Below, piece after piece: positions 16,292-24,681 of a stretch of 55,038 bases of DNA (the stretch's first letter is position 1; the number at the start of each line of letters is the position of its first letter). Source of the DNA: Bacteroides sp. (GTDB lineage: Bacteria > Bacteroidota > Bacteroidia > Bacteroidales > Muribaculaceae). Position numbers and translations under genes: made by a program. The notes beneath the pieces were generated by a model. It was not told where the DNA came from and did no database searches. It was given only the letters and a program-made list of their open reading frames with translations. The stretch lies in NCBI GenBank assembly GCA_014801955.1, contig JAAVDE010000021.1, positions 1 through 55,038 of the forward strand. The letters are read 5' to 3'.

Positions 16292-16927
16292 CTAAAACGC
16301 CCGTTCGGTCAAAAGGCGGCGTTCGGCGCCAACGGTTATCGGCGAGGAGTGGCCGGAAAGGAGCACGGTGTTGTCGGGCAGGGTCAGAATACGCGACTCA
16401 ATCGAGCGGGCGAGTTTCGCAGGGTTGCCGCCCGGAAAATTGGTCAGCCCGGGGCCATGCTCATAGAGCGTGTCGCCAACGAAGGCAACGCCGGCCTCGG
16501 GAGCATAGAAAGTAACCGAGCCGGGAGTGTGGCCGGGAGTGTGGATAACCTTCAGGTAGAAACCGGAGTTGGCCTTCAGGCGAATAACTTCGCCATCGGT
16601 GAACTCCTCGTAGTGGGCAACGGTTATCGGGTCGCCGGAATTGGCGCTGAGGTTCAGATACGGGTCAGTCAGATAGCGGGCATCGTCGGGATAAACGTAG
16701 ATCGGCGCAACGAGCTTTTCGCGCAGCAGTTCGGCGGCGCCCATATGGTCGAAATGACCGTGGGTAAGCAGGATTTTTTCAATATGCCAGCCGTTGCGCT
16801 GAATGACCTCATAAATCAGACCGGCCTGGGCGCCGGGGTCGATAAGAAACCCCGAGCGCGAGTGGTCGTCGATATAGAAATAGGTGTTTTCGGCAAATAC
16901 ACCGCGTACTTGAAGTTCTTTAACCAT
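16292..16927 (-). CDS. MBL-fold metallo-hydrolase (glyoxalase II-like)
   Basis: 211 aa. The zinc motif is THGHFDH (55-61); later His and Asp ligands sit in VIHTPGHTPGS and FVGDTLYEHG, and the last His in LLSGHSSPITVG. This set matches the hydroxyacylglutathione-hydrolase-like subfamily, which splits thioesters. Whether the substrate is a glutathione, bacillithiol or CoA thioester is open. It is 18 nt downstream of the DsbA/FrnE-like gene and probably co-transcribed, a thiol-chemistry pairing. Confidence 0.9.
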   Translation of the reverse strand: MVKELQVRGVFAENTYFYIDDHSRSGFLIDPGAQAGLIYEVIQRNGWHIEKILLTHGHFDHMGAAELLREKLVAPIYVYPDDARYLTDPYLNLSANSGDPITVAHYEEFTDGEVIRLKANSGFYLKVIHTPGHTPGSVTFYAPEAGVAFVGDTLYEHGPGLTNFPGGNPAKLARSIESRILTLPDNTVLLSGHSSPITVGAERRLLTERAF

Positions 16928-16945
16928 AAGGCATCGAAAAAATCG

Positions 16946-17668
16946 TTAGAGCAACTGGCAGCCGTCGGGACCGCAAACATGGGGGCGCTCGCCTGTTTCA
17001 GCGGCTGCTTTTTCGGCCTCCTTAACGCGGCGTTCGGCGCGTTCGAGAGCCGACTTCATGCCGTCGATGGTCAGCGCGCCGGGCACTGCGAAGTCGCCGT
17101 TGAAAACCATGTAGGGCACTCCGCGCACTCCGCGCATCCCGGCTTCGCGTTCGTCGAAGCGAACATCGTCGGCATAGGCATTGCCGGCCAGCAGGTCCTT
17201 CACGTCTTTCTCGTCGATACCGGCCTCCTTGGCAACGGCCTCAAGCACTGCCGCATCGGCCAGTACGAGGTTACGGGTGAAATACGCGTCGAAGAGCAGA
17301 TGATTGAGTCGCTGAACGGTAGCGTAGTCATATTTAGCCTCGGCGAGCTTCATGAGGCGATGGGCGTCGAACGTGTTTGAATAGCGGGTCGTTGCATAGC
17401 GAAAATCGATGCCTACCTCGCGACCCAGCTCCGAGATATGTTCAATCTGCTTCTCGGCGTCGGCCAGGCTCAGGCGATATTTCATCGCAAAGCGTTCGGG
17501 AGTAGTGGAAACGACCTCTTTCGGAGCAGTCGGGTCGAGCTCGAACGCACGGTAGTCGATTTTCACTTTGTCGGTCATTTCGAGCTGTTCAATAGCCTGA
17601 TCCAAACGAGTTTCACCAATGTAGCAATACGGGCAGGCGAAGTCACTCCAAACGGTAATTGTTATCAT
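16946..17668 (-). CDS. DsbA-family oxidoreductase, FrnE-like
   Basis: 240 aa from the ATG at 17668, which is preceded by GAAAGGAAATT; upstream codons in frame lack a family match. The thioredoxin-type site is CPYC (Cys12-Cys15) in TITVWSDFACPYCYIGE. The helical insert and VRGVPYMVFNGDFAVPGA (cis-Pro loop) place it with 2-hydroxychromene-2-carboxylate isomerase/FrnE-like proteins. It has no signal peptide, so it acts in the cytosol. A second Cys pair ends the protein (HVCGPDGCQLL), also seen in FrnE relatives, suggesting an internal disulfide relay under oxidative stress. Confidence 0.9.
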   Translation of the reverse strand: MITITVWSDFACPYCYIGETRLDQAIEQLEMTDKVKIDYRAFELDPTAPKEVVSTTPERFAMKYRLSLADAEKQIEHISELGREVGIDFRYATTRYSNTFDAHRLMKLAEAKYDYATVQRLNHLLFDAYFTRNLVLADAAVLEAVAKEAGIDEKDVKDLLAGNAYADDVRFDEREAGMRGVRGVPYMVFNGDFAVPGALTIDGMKSALERAERRVKEAEKAAAETGERPHVCGPDGCQLL

Positions 17669-17780
17669 AATTTCCTTTCTTGATTTAGATTTTGGGTTAT
17701 TAAAGATCAATCTTAAAACAACCACCCGCCGAAAATAGTTTTTCCGCAGAATTTGGAGGACTCAGATTTGACTCCTTGGG

Positions 17781-18653
17781 TTACTGCAATCCGCGAACCA
17801 TTTCATATTGGCGGCAGCTGAGGCTGAAGCCGACGCTTTCGAGGAAGCGCTTAGCAGGTCCGGCTGCCTCGGAGTCTTCGATGTTCAGTACCTTGGCGCT
17901 GCCAATATGATTTTTCTTTATGAGTTCAAGCAGCAGACGCGAACCAACGCCGCGGCGGCGATAGCGGCGGTCAACGGCCAGAAGCGTAATGTCGCCATAG
18001 GCGGTTTCCGACACGCCCCACCCTATCGGCCGTTCGCCATCGTATGCCATCACGCAAAGGAAAGCCTCCGGGTTGCGCTTAACCGATTCCAAGGAGTTCT
18101 GCCACGAAGGAGCGAAATCCATGAACTCCGCATGGCGTTCGATGTCGGCGACCGAGACGGCCTCAACCCGAACCGCGGCGGCAGCCTTGGCCGACAGCAG
18201 GGCGACGGCCTGAGCGTTCGGTGCCGTGTAGCACTCAAACTCGCGCACAACGCTGAAACCCTGGCGGCTGTAAATCTTAACTGCCGGCGCATTGTGCGTC
18301 AATACTTCAAGTAAATATCGCTCGACTCCAGCTTCAACGAGCCGGCTGACCGAATAGTTGAAAATACGGTCTGTCAGCCCCCGGCCTCGAAATTCCTTAA
18401 CCGTACCCGTGCCGGTATCATAGGCCGTTATCTGGCCCGCAAACTCGCCAACGCCGTTGATTATAAACGAAACAATCCGATTGCCGGCAAAGGCCGCGAA
18501 CGACAAGTCAAACCGGGCGCCGCGCCGCTTCAACATCGCCGCCAGCGACTCGTTATCCAGCGTCATGCCATAGTCGGCAAACGCCGCCAAAAACGCATCG
18601 GCAACCGCCTCAAACGGCACCTCCGCCAAACTGTCAATCCGAATATCCTCCAT
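17781..18653 (-). CDS. tandem GNAT-fold acetyltransferase
   Basis: 290 aa with two GNAT-like halves. The N-terminal half has VKEFRGRGLTDRIFNYSVSRLVEAG followed by VKIYSRQGFSVVREFE. The C-terminal half has the acetyl-CoA loop LLAVDRRYRRRGVGSRLL and AAGPAKRFLESVGFSLSCRQYEM. Both halves could in principle bind acyl-CoA. Substrate is unknown. It stands alone: a large hairpin separates it from the PNGase gene, and about 110 nt separate it from the redox pair. Confidence 0.85.
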   Translation of the reverse strand: MEDIRIDSLAEVPFEAVADAFLAAFADYGMTLDNESLAAMLKRRGARFDLSFAAFAGNRIVSFIINGVGEFAGQITAYDTGTGTVKEFRGRGLTDRIFNYSVSRLVEAGVERYLLEVLTHNAPAVKIYSRQGFSVVREFECYTAPNAQAVALLSAKAAAAVRVEAVSVADIERHAEFMDFAPSWQNSLESVKRNPEAFLCVMAYDGERPIGWGVSETAYGDITLLAVDRRYRRRGVGSRLLLELIKKNHIGSAKVLNIEDSEAAGPAKRFLESVGFSLSCRQYEMVRGLQ

Positions 18654-18695
18654 TGTAGTGTGTCTGTTATCTGCTTGACTATAAATGCTGCTGTT

Positions 18696-18770
18696 GTGGG
18701 GTCAAGACGGCGGTGGAGTCGCAACCGACCAATTGAGCAGACACCACCGCCGCCTGACTTGTTTAACCCA
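18696..18770. repeat. long hairpin between PNGase F and GNAT genes
   Basis: TGGGGTCAAGACGGCGGTGG (18696-18715 region) pairs with CCACCGCCGCCTGAC (18744-18758) and on to TTAACCCA at 18770, with small bulges and a ~27-nt loop. The core GGCGGCGGTGG/CCACCGCC stem is near perfect. It follows the PNGase stop on the minus strand by 16 nt and precedes the GNAT start. No T run follows on either strand, so a simple Rho-independent terminator is not certain. Confidence 0.6.
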
Positions 18771-18785
18771 CTGTTTCTTTTATTG

Positions 18786-19896
18786 TTATTTCTTGGAATC
18801 TGATGCGGGGTCCATCGTTAGGTAAACGGACAACGGGAAGTCGCCCTGAGCGTCGGCAAACTGAGCGTCGGGAACGGAAACCCGCAAAGAGTGGGTGCCG
18901 GCGGGGAGATTACCAAGCTGAATATGGCGCACAGGGATAGCCGAGCCGGGACACCAGTTATTCCAAGCGGCCCAATCTTCGGGAGTGCGTGGCTGACGTC
19001 CGTAGATGCCGTTGGGCTGGGTGTTATATTTGCGATAGGGTTCGCAGTCGCCGAAGCCGGGAATGAAGTCAAGAACGAGTTCGTCGTCAAAATAAACCAG
19101 ATGACGGCGGCGGATATACTCCTCGCCTCCTGCGTTGGCGCCGTGGTTGGAGATGATAACCGTTGCGCGGGCGTTGGTGACCGGGTGGTCGAGAGTGAAG
19201 CTCAGAGTGCGCGTGGTTTGGCCGAGGGTGTCGGTGGCCAGCGGGGAGTAGTTATTGAGGTTGTTGCCGTTCAGCTCCGACTTGCGGATAATCAGCGGCA
19301 GGAGTTCGATGGTTGAGTCGGCTCCGGCGGCAAGGGAGTCGGAAACGAGGGTCAGCGAGCCGGAAAACACGTCGTTGCGCCCGGCGCAACCCTGAACCTG
19401 CTCGTTGGCGGCATAGGGCACGCCGAATACCTCGAGCTCAGCCCAAAAGTCGAACCGGCTGCGCAGGTCGGCGGAGCGAAGAATGCGGCTGATTGCGGAG
19501 TCGGGAAACTCGTAGACTACGCGGTCGGGCTCCACGTTTTTGTTCATAAACGGCGTTATGAACCGGGCCAGCTCGATGCGCTGAACCGAGTCGGCGCAAT
19601 AGTCGGCGGCCCCGCGAGGCACCAGCGCGAGATTCACCGAGCCGATGCGGTCATAGTTATCGCAAAGGGCGCCGATTTCAACGCGCAGGGTCATGTCGCG
19701 CCCGAGGCGATCGAGGTCGGCGGCCTCCAGGCGGGTGGCATAGCGCGAATTTGAGTGGCGCAAAATGCCGTCGCGCTTCTGGGCGTCAACGATTTCGGCC
19801 CGATAGCCGTCATAGAAAACAACGTCGGAGAAGACTTCGACTGTTTCGGCGGCCAATGTGAATGTAAATGTGGCCGCAAGGAGAGATAGCAACTGC

Positions 19897-19904
<8 letters not shown>
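18786..19904 (-). CDS. PNGase F-like peptide-N-glycosidase (secreted)
   Basis: 372 aa with a signal peptide (about 1-19, LAA-ETV). By eye it matches both domains of Elizabethkingia PNGase F. CDNYDR (81-86) corresponds to CDEWDR, whose Asp is catalytic (D85 here). ELARFITPF matches [17 protein letters not shown] (E156) the second acidic site; GGEEYIRR (E262) the GCAEW segment with the catalytic Glu; and [12 protein letters not shown] matches GWCPGMAVPTR. It should cleave Asn-linked glycans from host glycoproteins outside the cytoplasm. It overlaps the lptB stop by 8 nt, so it is read with udk-lptB. Confidence 0.88.
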
Positions 19905-20630
<726 letters not shown>

Positions 20631-20634
<4 letters not shown>

Positions 20635-21245
20635 TCCTTTCCGAGTCGGCTTTCAATATAGTCGGTCAGCAGGCGCATGGCAACAATGTTATGGCCACCC
20701 TGCGGCACGATCAGGTCGGCATAGGCCTTGGAAGGCTCGATGTGCATCCGGTGCATAGGCTTGAGCACCCGCGCATAGCGGTCGAGTACCTGCTGGGGAG
20801 TGCGACCGCGCTCAACGCAGTCGCGCGCAATCAGGCGAATGAGGCGGTCGTCGGCATCGGCGTCAACAAACACTTTCACGTCCAACATCGAACGCAGCTG
20901 CTCGTCGCAAAGAGCCAGAATACCCTCGACGATAACAACGTCGCGCGGCTCAACGCGCACCGTTTCCGGCTGGCGCGTACACGTCAGATAGCTGTAGGTG
21001 GGCATCTCAATCGCCTCGCCGCGCTTGAGCGCCTCGAGATGTTCAACCAGCAGAGGCCAATCAAAAGCAGCCGGCTCGTCGAAATTGATATTCTGGCGCA
21101 GCTCGGGAGGAATATGGCTCGAATCCTTATAATAGGAGTCTTGGGAAATCACCGCAACCTCGCCCGGAGGAAGCTCGGCGATGATTTTGCGAACAACGGT
21201 CGTTTTGCCGCTACCCGTGCCGCCTGCAATGCCAATAATCAACAT
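20631..21245 (-). CDS. udk: uridine kinase
   Basis: 204 aa. It phosphorylates uridine and cytidine (pyrimidine salvage, cytosol). Walker A is [12 protein letters not shown] near the N-terminus. [30 protein letters not shown] carries the nucleoside-binding residues, and VIVEGILAL with [23 protein letters not shown] completes the family pattern. First gene of udk-lptB-PNGase F. Confidence 0.95.
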
Positions 21246-21277
21246 AAGCTATAAATATAGGTGGTTACAATTTTCGG

Positions 21278-21285
21278 CAAAGTTA
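21278..21285 (-). promoter_or_regulatory. -7 box TAACTTTG for udk
   Basis: Minus-strand element 32 nt from the udk ATG, in the divergent gap with bioB. Confidence 0.7.
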
Positions 21286-21328
21286 AGCATTTTTCCGCGC
21301 CGCTCCAACTTTTTTCAGAATTTATGAC

Positions 21329-21336
21329 TAACTTTG
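21329..21336 (+). promoter_or_regulatory. -7 box TAACTTTG for bioB
   Basis: Plus-strand element. It rules out the in-frame codons at its own position as starts and favours the ATG at 21376. Confidence 0.72.
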
Positions 21337-21375
21337 CGGCCTCAACCATTCATCAACCAATCAAACAATCAAACA

Positions 21376-22365
21376 ATGGAACCTGAAAAAGAAACCGCCA
21401 TAGTCGCCGACGCCCTCAACCGGGTGCTCAACGGCGAAACCCTCCCCGACGAAACTCTCTACTCCCTGACCGAAATTGACTCGCCCGCAGGCATAGAAGC
21501 CCTGCTCAACGGCGCTCAGCAGATAACCGAACGCTTCTGCCCGCGCAAATTCGACTCCTGCTCAATCGTCAACGCCCGCTCCGGCAAATGCTCCGAAAAC
21601 TGCAAATGGTGCGCCCAGTCCGCCCACTTCCATACCGGCTGCAATACCTACGACATCATCCCCGCCGACGAAGCCCGCCGCGTTGCGCGCTACAACGCCG
21701 AGCGCGGCGTCGGCCGCTTCTCGCTCGTGGCCTCCGGCCGCGCCGTCAGCGGCAAAGCCCTCGACCAAATGTGTGAAATCCTCCGCGACGTCAAGGAAAA
21801 AGACGGCATATCGACCTGCGCCTCACTGGGACTGCTCTCGGCCGAAAGCCTCCAAAAGCTCTGGGATAGCGGCGTTCACCGCTACCACTGCAACCTCGAA
21901 ACCGCTCCCTCCTTCTTCCCCACCCTCTGCACCACCCACACCATCGACGACAAACTCCGCACTATCCGCGCCGCCAAACAAATCGGCTTCGAAGTCTGCT
22001 CCGGCGGCATCATAGGCATGGGCGAAACTCGCCGCCAGCGCATGGAACTCGCCATCACCCTCCGCCAGGTCGAACCCGCCTCCATTCCTATTAATATCCT
22101 CTCGCCCATCAAAGGCACCCCCCTGCAAGACACCGCGCCAATCTCTGAACAAGAAATCCTCATAACCTGCGCCCTGTTTCGGTTCGCCCACCCAACGACG
22201 CAGCTCCGCTTCGCCGGCGGTCGCGCACGTCTCAGCCGCCAAACAGAGCTCCGAGCCATCCAAATCGCCATGAATGGCGGCGTTGTTGGCGACCTGCTGA
22301 CCACCATCGGCTCCACAATTGCCGAAGATAAACAGCTAATTACGGAAGCCGGCTACACATTCTGA
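21376..22365 (+). CDS. bioB: biotin synthase
   Basis: 329 aa from the ATG at 21376. Radical-SAM enzyme that inserts sulfur into dethiobiotin. The [4Fe-4S] motif is GKCSENCKWCAQSAHF (Cys72, Cys76, Cys79). SLVASGRAVSG, ISTCASLG, YHCNLETAPSFF and INILSPIKGTPL follow the family order, and ARLSRQTE supplies the conserved Arg of the [2Fe-2S] site. No other bio gene is near; it stands alone between udk and a tRNA gene. Confidence 0.96.
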   Translation: MEPEKETAIVADALNRVLNGETLPDETLYSLTEIDSPAGIEALLNGAQQITERFCPRKFDSCSIVNARSGKCSENCKWCAQSAHFHTGCNTYDIIPADEARRVARYNAERGVGRFSLVASGRAVSGKALDQMCEILRDVKEKDGISTCASLGLLSAESLQKLWDSGVHRYHCNLETAPSFFPTLCTTHTIDDKLRTIRAAKQIGFEVCSGGIIGMGETRRQRMELAITLRQVEPASIPINILSPIKGTPLQDTAPISEQEILITCALFRFAHPTTQLRFAGGRARLSRQTELRAIQIAMNGGVVGDLLTTIGSTIAEDKQLITEAGYTF

Positions 22366-22397
22366 CAAAAAAATTTGCATATCTGAAAAATTATCCC

Positions 22398-22405
22398 TAA
22401 CTTTG
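22398..22405 (+). promoter_or_regulatory. -7 box TAACTTTG for tRNA-Pro
   Basis: Ends 12 nt before the mature tRNA 5' end, giving a very short precursor leader. Confidence 0.75.
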
Positions 22406-22417
22406 CACTCGCCTTCT

Positions 22418-22490
22418 CGGGGTGTAGCACAGTTGGCAGCGCGCCACGTTCGGGACGTGGAGGTCGGAAGTTCGAGTCTTCTCACCCCGA
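22418..22490 (+). tRNA. tRNA-Pro (anticodon CGG)
   Basis: 73 nt. Acceptor CGGGGTG (22418-22424) pairs with CACCCCG (22483-22489), discriminator A at 22490. The anticodon stem CCACG/CGTGG encloses TTCGGGA, anticodon CGG at 22451-22453. The T arm is GGAAG-TTCGAGT-CTTCT. CCA is not encoded (ACA follows), so it is added after transcription. The D stem has an A-C opposition. Confidence 0.95.
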
Positions 22491-22502
22491 CAAAGACTCA
22501 GC

Positions 22503-22538
22503 AAAATGGGTGTAACTCAACCGGTTACACCCATTTTT
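22503..22538 (+). terminator. Rho-independent terminator after tRNA-Pro
   Basis: A perfect stem, AAATGGGTGTAAC with GTTACACCCATTT, around a 7-nt loop and followed by a T run. It starts 12 nt after the tRNA. Confidence 0.85.
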
Positions 22539-22840
22539 CCAAATCAGCCGGAACAAAAACGGAACCCGCCGTTTTCCCGGGTCTATGTAAAATACACGTT
22601 TGAATTGTTAAATTTTTTCATCGGGAATAATATTTTCAAGAGCACGGTTTCAATTGCTGAAAAAGATAAGGTTGGCATACAATTTAGGCGCTATTCATGG
22701 CAAGAAACTCGCACCTAAGGCCGAAAAAATCGCCGTTAAAGCCCGGTTTTATGAAAAATAGCCCCGAAGCGCTTTGCCACCGCTTGTACAACTCCCCGGC
22801 TTTCGCTAACTTCGCCATGAAAAAAAACTAACCGATTCAT
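22539..22840. other. gene-free stretch before the RavA-like gene
   Basis: About 300 nt, A+T richer than its surroundings. Frames here are short and show no recognisable protein. A TAACTTCG word (22807-22814), one base off the -7 consensus and preceded by TTTCGC, is the best promoter for the AAA+ gene. Nothing else is recognised. Confidence 0.5.
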
Positions 22841-22867
22841 ATGAACAAATCTGAATTATGGAAATGA
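22841..22867 (+). CDS. possible 8-codon leader ORF (MNKSELWK)
   Basis: ATG at 22841 opens an 8-codon frame whose TGA (22865-22867) overlaps the ATG at 22864 of the following gene as ATGA. The main gene has two candidate starts, 22858 and 22864; the overlap fits translational coupling to 22864. No typical Shine-Dalgarno word is visible. It may be chance. Confidence 0.3.
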   Translation: MNKSELWK

Positions 22868-24681
22868 GTCCTGAAGAGAAATGGAATGAATGTTGCCGCC
22901 TTTTGAGCGAAAAGCTTTCACGCCAAGAGTTCGACCACTGGTTCAGGCCAATCCGATTTCATTCTTATAATGAGACCTCGTTGAGCCTGAATGTTCCTTC
23001 AGCTGAATTCCGGGCGCAACTCGAAGCGACCTATCTGCCACTGCTCGCAAACGTGCTGCGAAGTGTTTTCGGCCCGGATGTGAAACTCTTTTACGAATAT
23101 AGCACCAATAAGCATAAGAAGTTATCACCCAGGAAGCATATAGCGAGCTTGATAAAGTGGATGTCGCAGGGAGTGTATGAAAAGGAGCAGATTATTGCTA
23201 TGGCATTGCTTTGTGCGGTTGCAGGCGAGAATATGTTTCTGCTCGGCCCTCCCGGAACGGCCAAAAGTATGGTTGCGAGCCGCTTGAAAATGGTGTTCCG
23301 CGGCGGCAAATCGTTTGATTATCTGATGTCGCGGTTCAGCACTCCCGATGAAATTTTCGGGCCGATATCGATTTCCAGACTAAAGAACGAGGATCGCTAT
23401 GAACGCCTGACTGCAGGTTATCTGCCGGAGGCCGACGTTGTTTTTCTGGATGAAATTTGGAAAGCCGGGCCATCGATTCAAAATACTCTGCTGACAGTCA
23501 TTAATGAACATATCTTTCATAACGGAGGGCAGGTGGTCCGCACTCCGCTGAAGGTGCTTATAGCAGCATCAAATGAGTTGCCGGCCAAGGATGAAGGGCT
23601 GGAAGCTCTGTGGGACCGTTTTCTTGTGAGGATGGTTTCAAACTGCATCGAGAGCGACGCTGCGTTTTTCAAAATGATTAAAGGAGCCGATGTTGCGATG
23701 TCGGAACTGCCGGAGCAACAATCCATCACCGACGAAGTGTACAGTCGGTGGCAACAGGAATCTAAAACCGTTGATATTCAGGAGTCCGTAGTCTGCGCCA
23801 TCAAAGCCCTTCGCAAAAGTCTTGCAGAATTGGAGAAAGAAGATGGCCATCAACTCCGCTATTATATATCGGACCGCCGCTGGCGCAAGGCATACCGGCT
23901 GATGCAGACCTCGGCTTATCTTAACGGACGCAATGAGATTAACCTGACGGACTACCTTCTGCTGATACATAGTTTCTGGAATGATGTGGAATGTATTCCT
24001 AACGTTCTGAATGCGTTTACTTCAAGTATCTCGGATTCCATATTGAAGGAACTGGCAAAAATCGACAAGTCCATACGCAGGCTTATGACTCCTCAAAAGC
24101 CAATGAGTCAACAGGAGGTTGCTCCGCGGATGAGCTCTGATAGTGTTGATTTCGCAGAGTTCGACTATTTTTATTACCTCATTGAGAATTATCCGGGAGG
24201 TGACACTTATTTTTCTAAATGGGATTATGCCGCGCTGTCAAATCAGACATGCGACGGCGTGCAATATTTCGAACACAAACTGAAAAAGAATATCATCCAC
24301 ACACTCATTCCCGGCAGACCCTTTGTTGCATCAACACAAAATTCGGGAAAACTAACGAAAGTCAAGATACAGAAGTGCCGGAACGGCGCGCTAATTAACG
24401 GAACGCCATATGCTTTCAAACGCAAAAACAGTCAGGTATCAGGTAGCTATGCCTCAACGCCGGAGTCGTCGGTCAACCAACGGGTGGCAATGATTCAGAA
24501 GCAGTTAAAGGCAGCAACCGACGAGTGGCAAACGAGCGTCGCAGCTATTTGGGCGGATAATGACAATCTTTTCCTGTCGGCCAACGACCTTGCGCTTATC
24601 AACAAAATGTTGAACTATGTCAACGAACAGATTAAAACCATTGATGTAAAGCTCAATAATATAATCACGATGGTAAAATGA
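22858..24681 (+). CDS. RavA/MoxR-type AAA+ ATPase with N-terminal DnaA domain I-like region
   Basis: 607 aa (605 if the ATG at 22864 is used). Residues 5-82 look like DnaA domain I: W-x-x-C-x-x-x-L at the start, then LSRQEFDHWFRPI, SLSLNVPSAEFRAQLEATYLPLL and LRSVFGPDVKLFYE. Residues about 90-400 are a RavA-type MoxR ATPase: Walker A GPPGTAKS (130-137), Walker B VVFLDEIW (194-201), sensor LIAASNELP (234-242), and LWDRFLVR (251-258) with an Arg finger. DRRWRKAYRLMQTSAYLNGR fits the lid. The last 200 residues do not resemble a known domain to me, though the end looks coiled. It overlaps the VWA gene by 4 nt, the RavA-ViaA arrangement. RavA-ViaA acts as a chaperone-like pair at the membrane in E. 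coli; the DnaA-like head is not part of that protein. Codon use is more A+T rich than the flanks. Confidence 0.85.
   Translation: MEMSPEEKWNECCRLLSEKLSRQEFDHWFRPIRFHSYNETSLSLNVPSAEFRAQLEATYLPLLANVLRSVFGPDVKLFYEYSTNKHKKLSPRKHIASLIKWMSQGVYEKEQIIAMALLCAVAGENMFLLGPPGTAKSMVASRLKMVFRGGKSFDYLMSRFSTPDEIFGPISISRLKNEDRYERLTAGYLPEADVVFLDEIWKAGPSIQNTLLTVINEHIFHNGGQVVRTPLKVLIAASNELPAKDEGLEALWDRFLVRMVSNCIESDAAFFKMIKGADVAMSELPEQQSITDEVYSRWQQESKTVDIQESVVCAIKALRKSLAELEKEDGHQLRYYISDRRWRKAYRLMQTSAYLNGRNEINLTDYLLLIHSFWNDVECIPNVLNAFTSSISDSILKELAKIDKSIRRLMTPQKPMSQQEVAPRMSSDSVDFAEFDYFYYLIENYPGGDTYFSKWDYAALSNQTCDGVQYFEHKLKKNIIHTLIPGRPFVASTQNSGKLTKVKIQKCRNGALINGTPYAFKRKNSQVSGSYASTPESSVNQRVAMIQKQLKAATDEWQTSVAAIWADNDNLFLSANDLALINKMLNYVNEQIKTIDVKLNNIITMVK

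Noticed and set aside
22403-22603. 66-codon frame across the tRNA gene
   Set aside because: It covers tRNA-Pro and its terminator; such frames are a known annotation error.
22506-22718. 70-codon frame after the tRNA terminator
   Set aside because: It begins inside the terminator stem, and has no start signal or protein-like pattern.
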